In this document: piece after piece, positions 27,501 through 38,145 of the stretch
Layout of the letters: each line of letters begins with the position of its first letter
How positions within the stretch are numbered: the first letter of the stretch is position 1
Notes under the pieces: model-generated
Database searches by the model: none
What the model was told of the DNA's origin: nothing
What the model saw: the letters and a program-made list of their open reading frames with translations, nothing else
Source of the DNA: Ganoderma boninense
Lineage: Eukaryota > Basidiomycota > Agaricomycetes > Polyporales > Polyporaceae
Direction of reading: 5' to 3'
DNA length: 64,000 bases
Assembly: GCA_002900995.3 (NCBI GenBank)
Contig: CM035305.1
Span: 682,001 to 746,000 of the forward strand
Translations under genes and position numbers: made by a program

Positions 27501-28130
27501 TCAACGATATTTTTGGAGCAGAGTGTCTGTAGCGGTATAGTTAGGCGTCCATTGCCCGTGCGAGGTCTATTGCCCGTGCTCGCATGGGCAATGGACGTAA
27601 AGCTCAAGCAAAAAAAAAACGAGGTCGATGATAACGAAACTGGGCACAAGATGGACCTAAAATGGTTGCGCAAGTGACCCACGACGCCGCACACGACCCC
27701 ACAATGGAAGGGTAACCCCAAGAGACCGAAGAGCAGCGGGGAAACGGCGTCCCGAGAGTGATCCGCTTCCGCTCTGCCTCATCGCCCATACACTCATTAC
27801 GGCGGATACGGGGTGTGGAATCGTGCCGGTACCGTAACGTAACCAACAGGTGCAAGGGTACAAAAACCCGGGCATCGTTGGTTTCCCGCCAAGCATCATC
27901 AACCGTAAGTTGGGAGGAACGGCTTCCCAGGGACACGCCCCGGCACCGCACGCAGAGCAAACGCGCCACACCGAACGAAAGTAGTAAACGGGACACTCAC
28001 TGTTAACGTAGAGACTGTACGAGCTTGGATCATGCGGTGTCTCCGCCGCGCTGATCGCCCATGGGCCATCCTCCGTGCGCAGCCTCCGTCCGGCCGATCC
28101 GGGAGTGGCGACGATGTTCTTGCCGGGCAT
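21564..28130 (-). CDS. AGC-family Ser/Thr kinase with N-terminal PX domain
   Basis: Seven exons (28001-28130, 24021-25354, 23457-23939, 23280-23393, 23145-23215, 23044-23078, 21564-22990) give 1197 residues. The first exon, starting at MPGKNIVATPG, ends YSLYVN. Exon 2 resumes TPTHNLTLTRSAQEIVDLHAKL, so a phosphoinositide-binding PX domain spans the 2,646-nt intron in correct phase. It continues to RQARAWRRFVRVRTDDL. A Ser/Thr-rich linker precedes the kinase domain (about 405-700): GKGCAGKV, ALKAITKRHV, YRDLKPENIL, LTDFGLS and CGTAEYLAPEV. About 45 Ser/Thr/Pro-rich residues are inserted between DFGLS and the CGTAEYLAPE motif. AGC tail residues (NFDDTFLG) precede an about 460-residue acidic, Pro/Ala-rich C-terminus. 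PX-AGC kinases act at endosomal or plasma membranes, so a role in lipid-directed signalling is inferred. Confidence 0.9.
26717..27094. mobile_element. MITE-like element, 378 bp, 17-bp perfect terminal inverted repeats
   Basis: The left end AGGGGTAGTCAAAGATG (26717-26733) is exactly repeated in inverse at 27078-27094. The flanks read AAT on both sides, a possible 3-bp target duplication. If the terminal A/T is excluded the flank is TA. The interior is made of short motifs (GATTCT/AGAATC, CGAAGCGAC) and two hairpins: perfect 10-bp arms at 26956-26965 and 26970-26979, and 17-bp arms with one mismatch at 26981-26997 and 27001-27017. There is no coding capacity, so a full-length relative elsewhere must supply transposase. 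Confidence 0.8.
27545..27598. repeat. Fold-back repeat in the PX kinase intron
   Basis: GCGTCCATTGCCCGTGCGAG (27545-27564) pairs with CTCGCATGGGCAATGGACGT (27579-27598) with two mismatches. The loop between them carries another TTGCCCGTG. It is either a tiny inverted-repeat element or the remnant end of a larger one. Confidence 0.65.
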
Positions 28131-31100
28131 GGTCGACGATGGCAAGGCCTAGTGGTGATGGTCTGGCGACTAGAAGGGGCAGCAGCCCCGATGCACGGTC
28201 GTCAGACAAAGGAAGGCTGGGTGGGCGAGAAGCGATCGGTTCGCAGGTACGCACGCTGTCTCCGATTGGCGCTGTAGCGATTTCTGCACCGTTTCGTGCG
28301 AAACCGTGTTTGTCAACGAGGGCTGCGGTGCGGGCCTCTTATAGACTCTAGGTGGGCGCCGGGCTGGCCGGCGTCGAGGCTGGTTGAAAGGCGTGATTGA
28401 GTGCCGTCCGGTGAGTGGCTGCTGTGGCGTCGGGATGCGCGCGGGACGCTAGGGGAGCGGGGGTCGACGAGGAGGGAGTTGGGCGGGGCGAGCAGCGACG
28501 AGAGGGCGATGTCGAGGGTGGAGAGGGGGTGAAAATCTCCAGCGGGAGAATTAGGGTTAAGCGCAGGGGAAGATATGCGTTGGCGTGCGGGAGGCGAGGG
28601 CGTGCAGGCCACGAGTTGGATTGGACCCGAAGGAGATGATGCCTCGCGGCCGTCGTTGAGGTGGAAGCCGAGTAGCGAGGGAAGCCACGACGACGGCGGC
28701 GACGAGGAGACGGTGAGGCGAGGGAGTGGAAGGAGTTGGAGACAAGAACGGAGGGAGCGACGATTGGGGTCGGAAGAAAGCTGGCTATGAACGACTTGGG
28801 CGGGCAGCACGCCAACACGGCCTCTCCACTGGCGCCTATCCTCCCTTTCCCTCTTTGAATCTGATAGCGCCCTCCGGCTGCGATATACAAAACACATGTA
28901 GGCTGTAGCACATCCTCGAAGACAAGCCAATCCAGCCTAGGCGTTGCCTATTTTCCTCCTTATTCTCTGCTTCTTCCTTGCTGCCGATATCACATCCTAC
29001 CCGAGGCGTGAAGCCCGGGTCGTCGAGCTCTGGACAATTTGTTTCGGCGGAGGAGGACTCGACCTGTCATGGGGACCGTATTCCTTTTTACAGTACGGTG
29101 CCACCGCCACGAATTGAGATGCTCTGGATTCCACCCTCGAAATCGAGGCGGTGTACTAGATGCTATCTCATCATTGCGTTTGGTCCCCGGAGGAAGTCGA
29201 ACGCGAGAAGGGGGTCTCTCTCGCAATCTTACGTGTCAAAACCCTCTGACCAGCTTATCTGCTGATCACCTCAATTGACACTATCCAAGACCCGTCCGAG
29301 CGGAGAGAAGTAATACTGGACTGTATGTGTTTCTGTCGTCTGTCGTGCCTGGGTCCGTGCGCGAGATGCGAAGTCCAACATCTGCAATTTCGTTCTCAGG
29401 ACCGCGGTAACATCGGCACGGTGTATTGAGCTTGACGAGGTGTTGTCGGCAATGCATCTGCCCATAGAGCTAGAATAGCGTAGAAAACCCCAATTAACAA
29501 TGAACGGGGGGTTGGAAGGTCGATCGCTGGCCATTAGGATTCTTCGAGCGACGTTCGAGTCATTCCATTGACCCGCCGATGCGAATACTGGTTCCCCATT
29601 TGGATGAACTCTGCCTAGTTGAGGCAGGCTTTGGGAGCGATCGAGCACTGTCAGTAGAGTTTAGCCATCCTAGACCCAACCCGTCGGGTCAGCACTCGGA
29701 TAAAACGGACATAAGGCTTGTGTATCGCACTGCGCAGTCGCCACCAGAACGAGCCGTCTTGACCAACCACTCATTAACTAGATGTTATTTCTGTGATTTA
29801 CGGATAGTTGGATGTTGGAAAATGGCATTTGGCGACCTGTGTGAATTGTAAAAGTGAGCATACATGCTACTCTAAGCCTCGAAGCACCCACCATGAATCA
29901 CCTAAGTATGACTCGTCCATAATGACCAGCATTTCGACCGGTTGCAGTTGCGTGGGTCCTTAGCTGGACTTCAGGCCGGCAGGTGGACAAGAATAGAGGG
30001 CGAGGGGACTTGGATAGAAAGCATACAGTATAGGACGAAGGCAGGGGGGATCTTCGTGATGATCGCAAGATACACATGGAAGTTCCGACTGGGCGATTTG
30101 GCTTTCTTAGAGCTACCGCACCTGAGGACTTCAGGTAAGGTAGCTCAGAGGCGCGGGCCGTCCGGAACACCGACGAGGAGGAGGAGGAGTTCCAACACTG
30201 ACGAATTTCCAGAAGTGTGGCGCGAAACGAAGAGTCTCGGTCAGTCTCGATGAAGGGCCGCACGCCGGGTTCCATGGATGACGACTTCAGGAACATAGCA
30301 GATATGTATGTTTCCGCAGTGGCATATTCATCAACATTCCTTGCGACTGTATGTTCTACAAATACTGAATGTCGCGGGTAGCTGATATGACGTCATATAT
30401 AGGCGTACCTTGTTTCCCATCGGCTGCAATCCTTGGAACGACCAAGAAAACCAGGGTCCTGAATGACGTGCCAGACGAAAATGACGAATCCATAGAGGAT
30501 GACCTGCATATATGCGCAGCAAAGAAGTCTGAATCCCGTAGGGGAGGAGCATCGAGATTCCCCTTCCATGCTGTATCGTACAGCCTTGGCCGTCCACGAT
30601 GCTCCGGTAGACATGTCGCCGTCAAAAAGCCGACGTTCCCCACAGGATGGAGACCAGGCGGTCGGAACAGGGGATTATTGCATCGTACTGCACATATGCG
30701 GCTGGTTGCAGCATCTTGGCACAACAGCGCGAACGTCCCGTGCCAAGGTCAGCGCCCCTGATGTTTGAATCGCCAGTGAGTTCTGCGTGCGCTCTGAGCG
30801 ACGTATGCTGGGAACTCACCTGAGTTCGCACCGGCCGGCGTGTCTGCGGAGGAAGCTGTCGGGGGAAACGAGGTGCGAAAGGGTCGCCGCGCGGTGGACG
30901 CATTGCGACGTGCTCCAGACGACCCATGTGCTTGCCGCGTCTGGATATGATACCCGTCCAAGTCGCAGCCAAGCGAGGCATCTTCTTGGCCATCTACTTG
31001 CATGCATAACATCATTTGTGATTGAGGGCAGACAGGAATGAAGAGCAAATGGCTGAGATGAAGGCCTGATCCTGGAGGAGCATCAGAGTTTTGGATACAG

Positions 31101-31267
31101 CGCGACGTGGGACAAACAATTTCAAATACAGCAGTGGCAGGAATTCGATCATCGTCCACACCACCGCCGTCGTCTTCCTCCTCCTTCCCCGTCCTCCTCC
31201 TCCTCCCCGTCCTCCCCTCCTCCTCTCTTCACTCGCTTGTAGTCGAGGGCACCGTCGCCACACGTCC
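28131..31267. promoter_or_regulatory. Large divergent intergenic region
   Basis: About 3.1 kb between the PX kinase and the Ser/Pro-rich gene, transcribed away from each other. No frame here shows family resemblance or a plausible exon chain. A strong CT-rich tract (31165-31240, CCTCCT type) lies just upstream of the ATG at 31268, as is usual in fungal promoters. Short purine-rich DNA occurs at about 28440-28700. Confidence 0.5.
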
Positions 31268-34200
31268 ATGGCATTCCTCGGGCTGTTCTCCAAGCGAGAC
31301 AAGCACAAGGCTCAGGATGCAGCCAACGACGCTGCGAGCGCCGCCTCTGACCTCGATCCCAGCGAGCCCGACTACGTCCTGCCGTCATCAAGCAAGGGTG
31401 TCTCTCTTTACTCAGTGCCAGCGGCATCGTCCTCAAAGCTGAGGCTCGGGTTCAAGTCCAAGAAGCCGCCTCCAGCTGCTGCCCGCACCGACACCAATTT
31501 GCTCTCACCGCCCTCGGCGTTCCAGAGCTTCAGGTCCGAGTCCGAGAACGACCTGAGCCCTCCTCCACCTCGGTCAGCCGTATTCGCCAGCTACGGCAAC
31601 CCGACGGGCGCGCACTCCACCAGGTCACTCCCAGACAAACCCACCCCACACTCTCGTTCAGCCTCAAGGGACCTCAGTGATCATACCCACGGTACGCCTT
31701 TGCCTCCTCCCCAGAAGAACAACAAAAGTGGCGGGATCTTCTCGTGGGCCCACAGGGAGCGCAAGAAATCCAAGGCTCCTCCCCCGCCGTCGCCCTTCGT
31801 CCCTGGGCTGCGCCCGGAAGTCAGCCTCGACTCCGAGTCGTTCAACCTCCGCTCGTTCCGCCATGTCCGTCCTGAGTCTCCGAACGAGCCCTCGCCTTCC
31901 ATGATGCCGCCCGTCCGTCCCCGCCCAAGGGAGAACAGCTTCGCGTCAGACACCTCTCAGCGGATTTCAGTGGCCGCGTTCCGGGAAGCCCAGGCCCGAC
32001 GCAGCGCCGCCAATTCACCGACTCCTTCGTCTGCGACCGGTCTCCGGCCGCCTTCGACATTCGTCATGCGCAACTCGAGGAGCATCAGCGGGGATAGCGA
32101 CACGGACGATTCCGACGAGGGCGACTCATCGGCCCAGGAGGCCACGTTGAAACCACGGCGCAACCGGTCGACGAAGCCGCGAAATGTTCCCCCACTGGTG
32201 GTCCCTGGGAAGAAGTCGGTCAGTGAGCTGGGTCATAAGGCTACCCCGACCACCGCGCCGATGCCCCCGCACATGGTTGCGTCAGCTTCCGCGAATCCTG
32301 CGGTGTCCCAGGTTGGGTCGTCGAAGGACTCCGTGTATACGCGACCGCGTGCTTCCGCTTCCACCTCTGCGTTGCAACCAAACGCTGCGGCACGTCGCGC
32401 TTCGTTAATCCTGGCTCACCAACAACAAGCGAAGCAGCCACCACAGCAACAGCAGCGGGCCCAGCCTCAACGGCAGGGGAAGCCAGGTATGTGATTTTAC
32501 CACCGCGTGTGTTGCTTCGCACCCTAATCCGTTTACAGCCGCCGCTCCTGCGAACCCCGCCACCAAGACGACGCGTCCTGCCTCTTCCTCCTCGTCCTCG
32601 TCCAGCTCATCCGAGGATTCCGACTCGGACGACGCCCCGCTGGCCCAGCTCGTGGGGCCGAAACGGCCAGGAAGCGCTGCCTCATCCGCCCCGTCCTCCA
32701 CATCACGCACCCGCGTGCCGCCCAAGCCTCTCATTGACATCGCCGGGATGGCCCCTCCCACGTTCCCGCCTGTTTTTGCCGAGATTAATCGTCCGCCAGT
32801 TCCCGCAAAAGACTCTCCGCAGCAGTCACCAATTGCTCCGTCTCCGAGGGCGTCGATCCCATCTCCCAGCAGCGCTGTGAAACCGAGTATTAACGATCGC
32901 CTTGCGCGTCTTACCAAGGGCGCGCCGTCTCCCGCTGAGCCCGGACAAAGGACACGCGCTCCCCCAACCCGCAGCCAGACGCAGCCCGTTGAGTCGATGT
33001 CGCTTCCACCGAGACCGTCAGACGAGCCCTTCGTATCCTCTACTCCGCCACTGCGGTTGGCCAACGGTCGTTCCATGTCCTCGCCTAATGCCACTTTTGA
33101 GGACGCCAAGAATCCTGCAGAGTCGTCCTCCATTGTCCCCATCCCGATCCGCACGCGCACTCCCCCTCCAACGTTCGCCGTCACGTCGCGACCCGTGTCA
33201 CAGGTTTCACAGCACTCGGGTCCAGACCCTCACCCTCGGGCGTCGGAGGAGACCGTGCGCATGCGCCAGAGGGCCTCGACACTCATCTCCGACGGGGACT
33301 TTGCGAGCAACAAGGGCTTCACCGGGGGAGGGCTTCTCGCAGGGGGTTCTCCAGTCTCGCAAGGGACCCCAACGCCTGCTTCCCGTGGACGACAGCGGTC
33401 GAGTACGCTGACCGCGACTTCTTCCGTGTCCACAACATCGTTCCCCTCGACGTCATCGGTGGATACGCCACCGTCGAGATCGAACGTGCGGATGTCTCAG
33501 GATCTATCGCCAAGGGCGAACGCGCGTACACCGCAGAATCCATCACCACGACCGAACGTCCGCATATCCCTGGAGCCACCGACTCGTCTTGTCGCACGCT
33601 CGGCGAGTCCCGATTCGAGCAGGAGTACTGCGACGTCGGACGCGCCGTCTTCGAGGGCCATTCGGTCTACGTTCAAGCCCAAGTCTGCACTGAAGAACTC
33701 TTCCCAGACATCTCCTGTCGCACCGCCGGCTTCTCGACAAGCCACCTTCGATTCGCTCGCGACTCCGCCACCCAAGCCGCTGTCGGGCGCGACGTACACT
33801 GTGGCCCTGCGTGGGAACAGCCCGGCGAGTTCTACGGGGGATTCGAGCAGCGGCCGGACCCCGATCACCCCCGTGGACGGGGCTGACATCCACGCTGCGT
33901 CTGCGGCAGCGGCGCGGAAGCGGGGACATAGGAAGAGCTCGAGCGCGACGTTCGACGAGCCCAGCCGCGGCCGGATCGGGCTGCGCGAGCAGGGCAAGGC
34001 AGAGGCGTCCGACCCGGTGGAGAGCAGAAGGCGTGAGCGGAGGCGGAGTGAGGCTAAGGCGGCTATCGAGGTGAGCGTTCTCTATTAAAATTGTATACGC
34101 CATTCCCGCGGCGGTGCCGATCCTGATGCTCTTCTCCCTTCCTAGCTGGGGAAGATCGTCAACGGGCGCGGCCCGATCGCGACCGACGACGACGACGAGG

Positions 34201-35002
34201 GCAACCCGATGACCATGGGCCCGCGCATGAGCATGCTCAACCCGATGATGACCGGGGCTGGCGCGGGCGCGGGCATGGGCATGAGCCCGATGGCGAACAA
34301 CCATCCGATGGCGTGGAGCCAGCCGGGCTCGCCGGGCGGGATGATGAACCCCATGTTCCCGACGATGACGCCCGGGGCAGACCCGATGCTGCTCGCCGCG
34401 CACCAGCAGGCGATGATGGCCGCGAAACAGGCGTTCCAGATGGCGTACGCGCAGCAGGCGCTGGCCGCCGCGAACGAGGAGTGGGAGCGCGGGAGCAACG
34501 CGGCGAGCGTGTATGGCAGCCCCGGGATGGGCGGGATGCCGGCGATGGGCGGAATGGGTGGCATGGGCGGGATGGGGGCGATGGGAGGAGGGCTGATGCC
34601 GGGATGATGCCGTGGGGCATGCAGATGTTCCCGAGCTCGCAGTCGATGTACGCAGGGAGCGTCATTGGCGGCAGCGAGATCGGGGGCCCGAGCATGGCTG
34701 CGGGGCGCGCCGCCGGGTGGGGGTCGCGCACGACGTATGGCGCGCAGGGAGGGTACACGGGCACCGCGGCTGAGCGCGCGTCTGCGGTGTATCGGAATTC
34801 ACAGTTCCTGCCCAGCGGGCTTGCGATCGGCGGGGCACGGAGCGAGGTTGGGGGACCCGGTGCGACAGCGGGAGGGAGGGGCCAGCCGAGGCAGAGGACG
34901 AAGACGGGGCCGGAGTCGCCGCAGCAGCCGTCGCCTGGGACGCCGGGGAAGAGGGGCGGTCCGCCACCGTCGAGTTGGAACGCACGCAGTAAGCCTCTGT
35001 GA
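31268..35002 (+). CDS. Large Ser/Pro-rich, disordered protein of unknown function
   Basis: Exons 31268-32486, 32539-34070 and 34146 onward are joined in phase. The protein begins MAFLGLFSKRDKHK and is dominated by Ser, Pro, Arg and Ala with many SP/TP sites, a Ser run (SSSSSSSSSSSEDSDSDDAP), KPLIDIAGMAPPTFPP, and RRRERRRSEAKAAIELGKIV at the exon 2/3 junction. The C-terminus is Met/Gly-rich (MGGMGGMGGMGAMGGG). I do not recognise a family. It could be a cytoskeletal or signalling scaffold, but that is only from composition. In the given frame it stops at 34607 after GGGLMPG. The +2-shifted frame continues with coding-like MMPWGMQMFPSSQSMYAGS to 35002. One missing G near 34601-34603 would join them (LMPGMMPWG). 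The end therefore remains uncertain: about 1,070 residues to the first stop, about 1,200 if joined. Confidence 0.75.
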
Positions 35003-36703
35003 GGGATCCTTGGTGAGTTTCAACTTCTAGTGCTTGTTGGGGTATGGTGGTTCCCTGACGTCGTATGTGGACTGACTGTGTTCTGCAGGTCGCGGTGGGT
35101 TGACGATCGAACACCGCACTTCTTGATTCTATCCTTATACCACTTTGCGCCCCGTCCGATGATATCGCCAGTCGAGGACAACGTCTGCTTTTTCTCCATC
35201 ATGCCTTCACGTTCACTGCAAGTCTTGCCAGCACACACCACTCGTTCAATGTCGATACTGCCCGCCATTTATGCCCATCTGTTGTCTATCCCCGGTCGCG
35301 ACGTCGGGAGAATTTGTAGCCCGTAAGTTAGCTGCGTTCGTCGTCGTTATTGTCCCGCCTTCCCTTCATCGTTATGTATACCCTCCATCCCCTTCACGAT
35401 CTCCCCGCACGAGTCGTTCTCTCTGCCCTCACCGCATGGTCTCTCGCCCTAGCCACGTCCCCGCCTAGACCCTGGACATACGCATACGTCGAGTCCGCTT
35501 CCGCTTCTATCATCGCACGCACATGAACTCTAGTAGTACAATTACTTCCCATCCTACCAGCTACTCGTTGCATAAATTCTCGTACATCACGGACACTAAG
35601 TTCAGGTTAGCCCATCCCGCTGTGAGATACGATCGTCGTTTATTACGTATAGAACCGCAGAGCATTCCGATCTTCCGTGCCCGGTGGCTTGAGCATTTCT
35701 GAGATCCTCTTGGTACGTTCTCTGCGCCTTGGTGCCCCTGGGGCTGCGGCGCTGTATGGTGTCTTGTGTGTGGTCCCGGCACTGAATTTGGCAGCTCAGC
35801 ATACATGATCAGCAGTATTCTGTTGTCAACAGGGATCCTTAGACCCTCAACAACTCCATTCATTTCCCGGCGGAATCGAAGAGAAAGAGTGAATATGTGT
35901 AAGCATCCAAACAGTTGTTGACTTTATGGTTCCTGACCAACGTCAACAGAGTCGACACCTTGAGTTCTTGAAGCAGGATATCAGCTATACATTTAGGACC
36001 TGGACCTCTCGTTCGAAGTCAGCGCGCTTCCACTGCTAAGCCAGAACAGACTCACCTTCTGCCACTCGATGGACACGCCCATTGTGGCTAGCAAAGGACT
36101 CAGAGTATCTTGGTGTTCAGCCGAATCAATATACTAGAATCTCGCGAGTAGAATCCCAAGTCCTGTCGTATTCTTTGCTGCGCTGATACGTCCCACACAG
36201 TTGTCGTTCTGGGCCCGTACCATCCGGTCTGTGGTGCACCCGACGTCACTTACCAATTCATGAGGATGGCCTCATGATGATTGGGTTCGGTCGTTTGTGG
36301 TTTCCGTGAGGCCAGTTCGGCGCAGCAAAGTATCCGAAAGTTTAGCTTTGGCATGGGGAAGGCTGAAGAAGGCTGCTGACCAACGATTAATTATCTCGCA
36401 ACCTCGAGAAGGTCCTCGCGCTTGCACCGCAGATGGGAACAGTGGGACAGCCGCAGGATCCGGATTCGTTATTTTCTCCGGGCACACATGCCAGGAGAAG
36501 GTAATCCTCGACCGTTTACTGCCCCAGACCTTGGAGGCGCTGAATGGAATTTGTAAGTGCCGTCACGTGGGGGCATTAGACAGATGAACGCGATCGTGGA
36601 GTCGACAGCGATATAAGCACGCGCGGACCCCCGCTTGCACAACCAAATCCCCCCACCTGTTCCGACTCGATCCCCATCGCCACCGTTCCCAACAACTACA
36701 ACC
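35003..36703. other. Intergenic region upstream of thioredoxin
   Basis: About 1.7 kb. The left part likely holds a 3' UTR intron of the preceding gene (donor GTAAGC at 34991, acceptor CTGCAG ending 35089). GATATAAGC at about 36609 is a weak TATA-like motif about 95 nt before the thioredoxin start, followed by CCCC/CACC-rich leader sequence. Nothing else was recognised. Confidence 0.45.
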
Positions 36704-37219
36704 ATGGGTGTCAAGGTCATCTCCAACGTCGCCGACTTCAAGGAAGCCGTACGTCATGTCCCCGTGCACGTGGGAGTCACTGTGGACTTACGCGCACGCA
36801 CAGATTAACGGTGACCGCCCCGCGGTGTTCGACTTCTGGGCGACCTGGTGCGGCCCGTGCAAGCAGATCTCGCCCATCTTCGAGAAGCTCTCCAACGACA
36901 CCGACGCCGTCGACTTCTACAAGGTCGACGTCGACGAGGCCAACGATGTCGCACAGGAGGTTGGCGTCCGCGCGGTGAGTGCTTAGCCCCTGCATCTAGC
37001 CCGATCGCCGCCGCTTATGTGGCTAATCGCGCGCCCAATCGTGTGCAGATGCCGACCTTCATGATGTTCAAGGGCGGCGCCAAGATCGGAGAGATTGTCG
37101 GTGCCAACCCTAGTGGTCTTGCTGTGCGTACTTACCCATTTGCCTTTGTGGATGTGGATGCTGATTGCGGGCTTGGGTCTGGGTCTTGACAGAAACTCAT
37201 CCAGGAAGTGCCTGCGTAA
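36704..37219 (+). CDS. Thioredoxin
   Basis: Small thiol-disulfide reductant for ribonucleotide reductase, peroxiredoxins and sulfate assimilation. Four exons (36704-36748, 36804-36974, 37049-37123, 37193-37219) give 105 residues, the usual length for a cytosolic thioredoxin. The redox site WCGPC follows VFDFWAT. Other family marks are KVDVDEANDVAQEVGV, the cis-proline in MPTFMMFKGG, and a C-terminal helix ending KLIQEVPA. There is no targeting peptide, so it is probably cytosolic. All four exons keep phase, and the gene looks intact. Confidence 0.96.
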
Positions 37220-38145
37220 GCATAGGACGGGAGTATAATTGTCGACGTTTGTGCTGTATATTGTTTCGCTTTCGAAGTGTAATCGAGTGTACGATGGATG
37301 ATACTAAGTCGATGTGCGAGCGCAATGGGCGATTGATATGATGCAATGCAAGGGCGTCCCAGCATGGAAAGAGCTATCGGCCCGTTAAAGCCGAGCCGAG
37401 CCTCGACTTGGCCACCACTCTTAACTACGACCCCCACCTTCCTTGCAGTTCGCTCTCGTCCATGTCCTCCTTGACCTATCTTCTGTTATCAGTCCGTAGT
37501 GTCAGGACTAACATGAAATCACTCCGGCTTTCCTGAAGAGTAAGAGCTTTGTGCTGAAGCTTGAATCCCGGAAATTCGTTTGGAAGTCAGATCGCGCAAA
37601 GAGCCAGCTGCAGAATCTTGGTTCCCCCAGCTGGGCGCCGTAGTCTCGAAAGAAGCGACTTTAATCCTACGCACGTGAGTGCATGCATAGTGCGTAAATC
37701 CGTCCCTCTTCCATCCAACGCGAGCATTGATGTTGATTCCAGAGTTTGGCCGTTCCTTAGGCCCACTTAAGCCTCGGGCCGTGGAAGGAGGATATTTCGC
37801 CGCACACCCGGAAAGAGGACTGCCAACTACTTCCGAGTCGGAAAGTATGGTCACTGGTCATCTACCGAATATTGTATGCCGAATGGGCTCGTCGGTTGAG
37901 GCTTCCATTGGATCCTCAGCTGATTCCGGTCCGGAGTCAGTGTTTCTCCAAGCACATCGCTTCTCTCGGTTTCTTGCTTCTGCCCACGTTCTGAAGCGAT
38001 CACAAGGTAGGTACGGCCCAGTCATGCCGTTAGGGTTGTGCTTCCATCACTCGCGCGGCTCACCGTCGCAATAATTTATAAAGGCCCCCACCTCTGCAGA
38101 CTACAGCCCATCCAGCCTTCCCGTCCACCTCGACAGCGGCCGAGA
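37220..38145. promoter_or_regulatory. Intergenic region with TATA box for beta-mannosidase
   Basis: About 0.9 kb. TTTATAAAGG at 38075-38084 sits about 62-71 nt before the mannosidase ATG, a good position for a core promoter. The rest shows no gene. Confidence 0.55.

Larger units (their letters stand above)
25355..28000 (-). other. Giant first intron (2,646 nt) of the PX kinase
   Basis: The donor GTGAGT at 28000 and the acceptor GGCAG ending at 25355 join SLYVN and TPTHNL in phase 1. Other introns of the gene are short, about 50-85 nt. The intron contains a MITE at 26717-27094, a fold-back repeat at 27545-27598 and an 11-bp hairpin (TGGCTATGGCT/AGCCATAGCCA) at 26228-26263. No conserved coding stretch was seen within it. 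Confidence 0.7.

Noticed and set aside
30331..30724. Hydrophobic open frame on the minus strand (ILYGFVIFVWHVIQD)
   Set aside because: Too short, no start-to-stop exon chain and no recognisable membrane-protein family.
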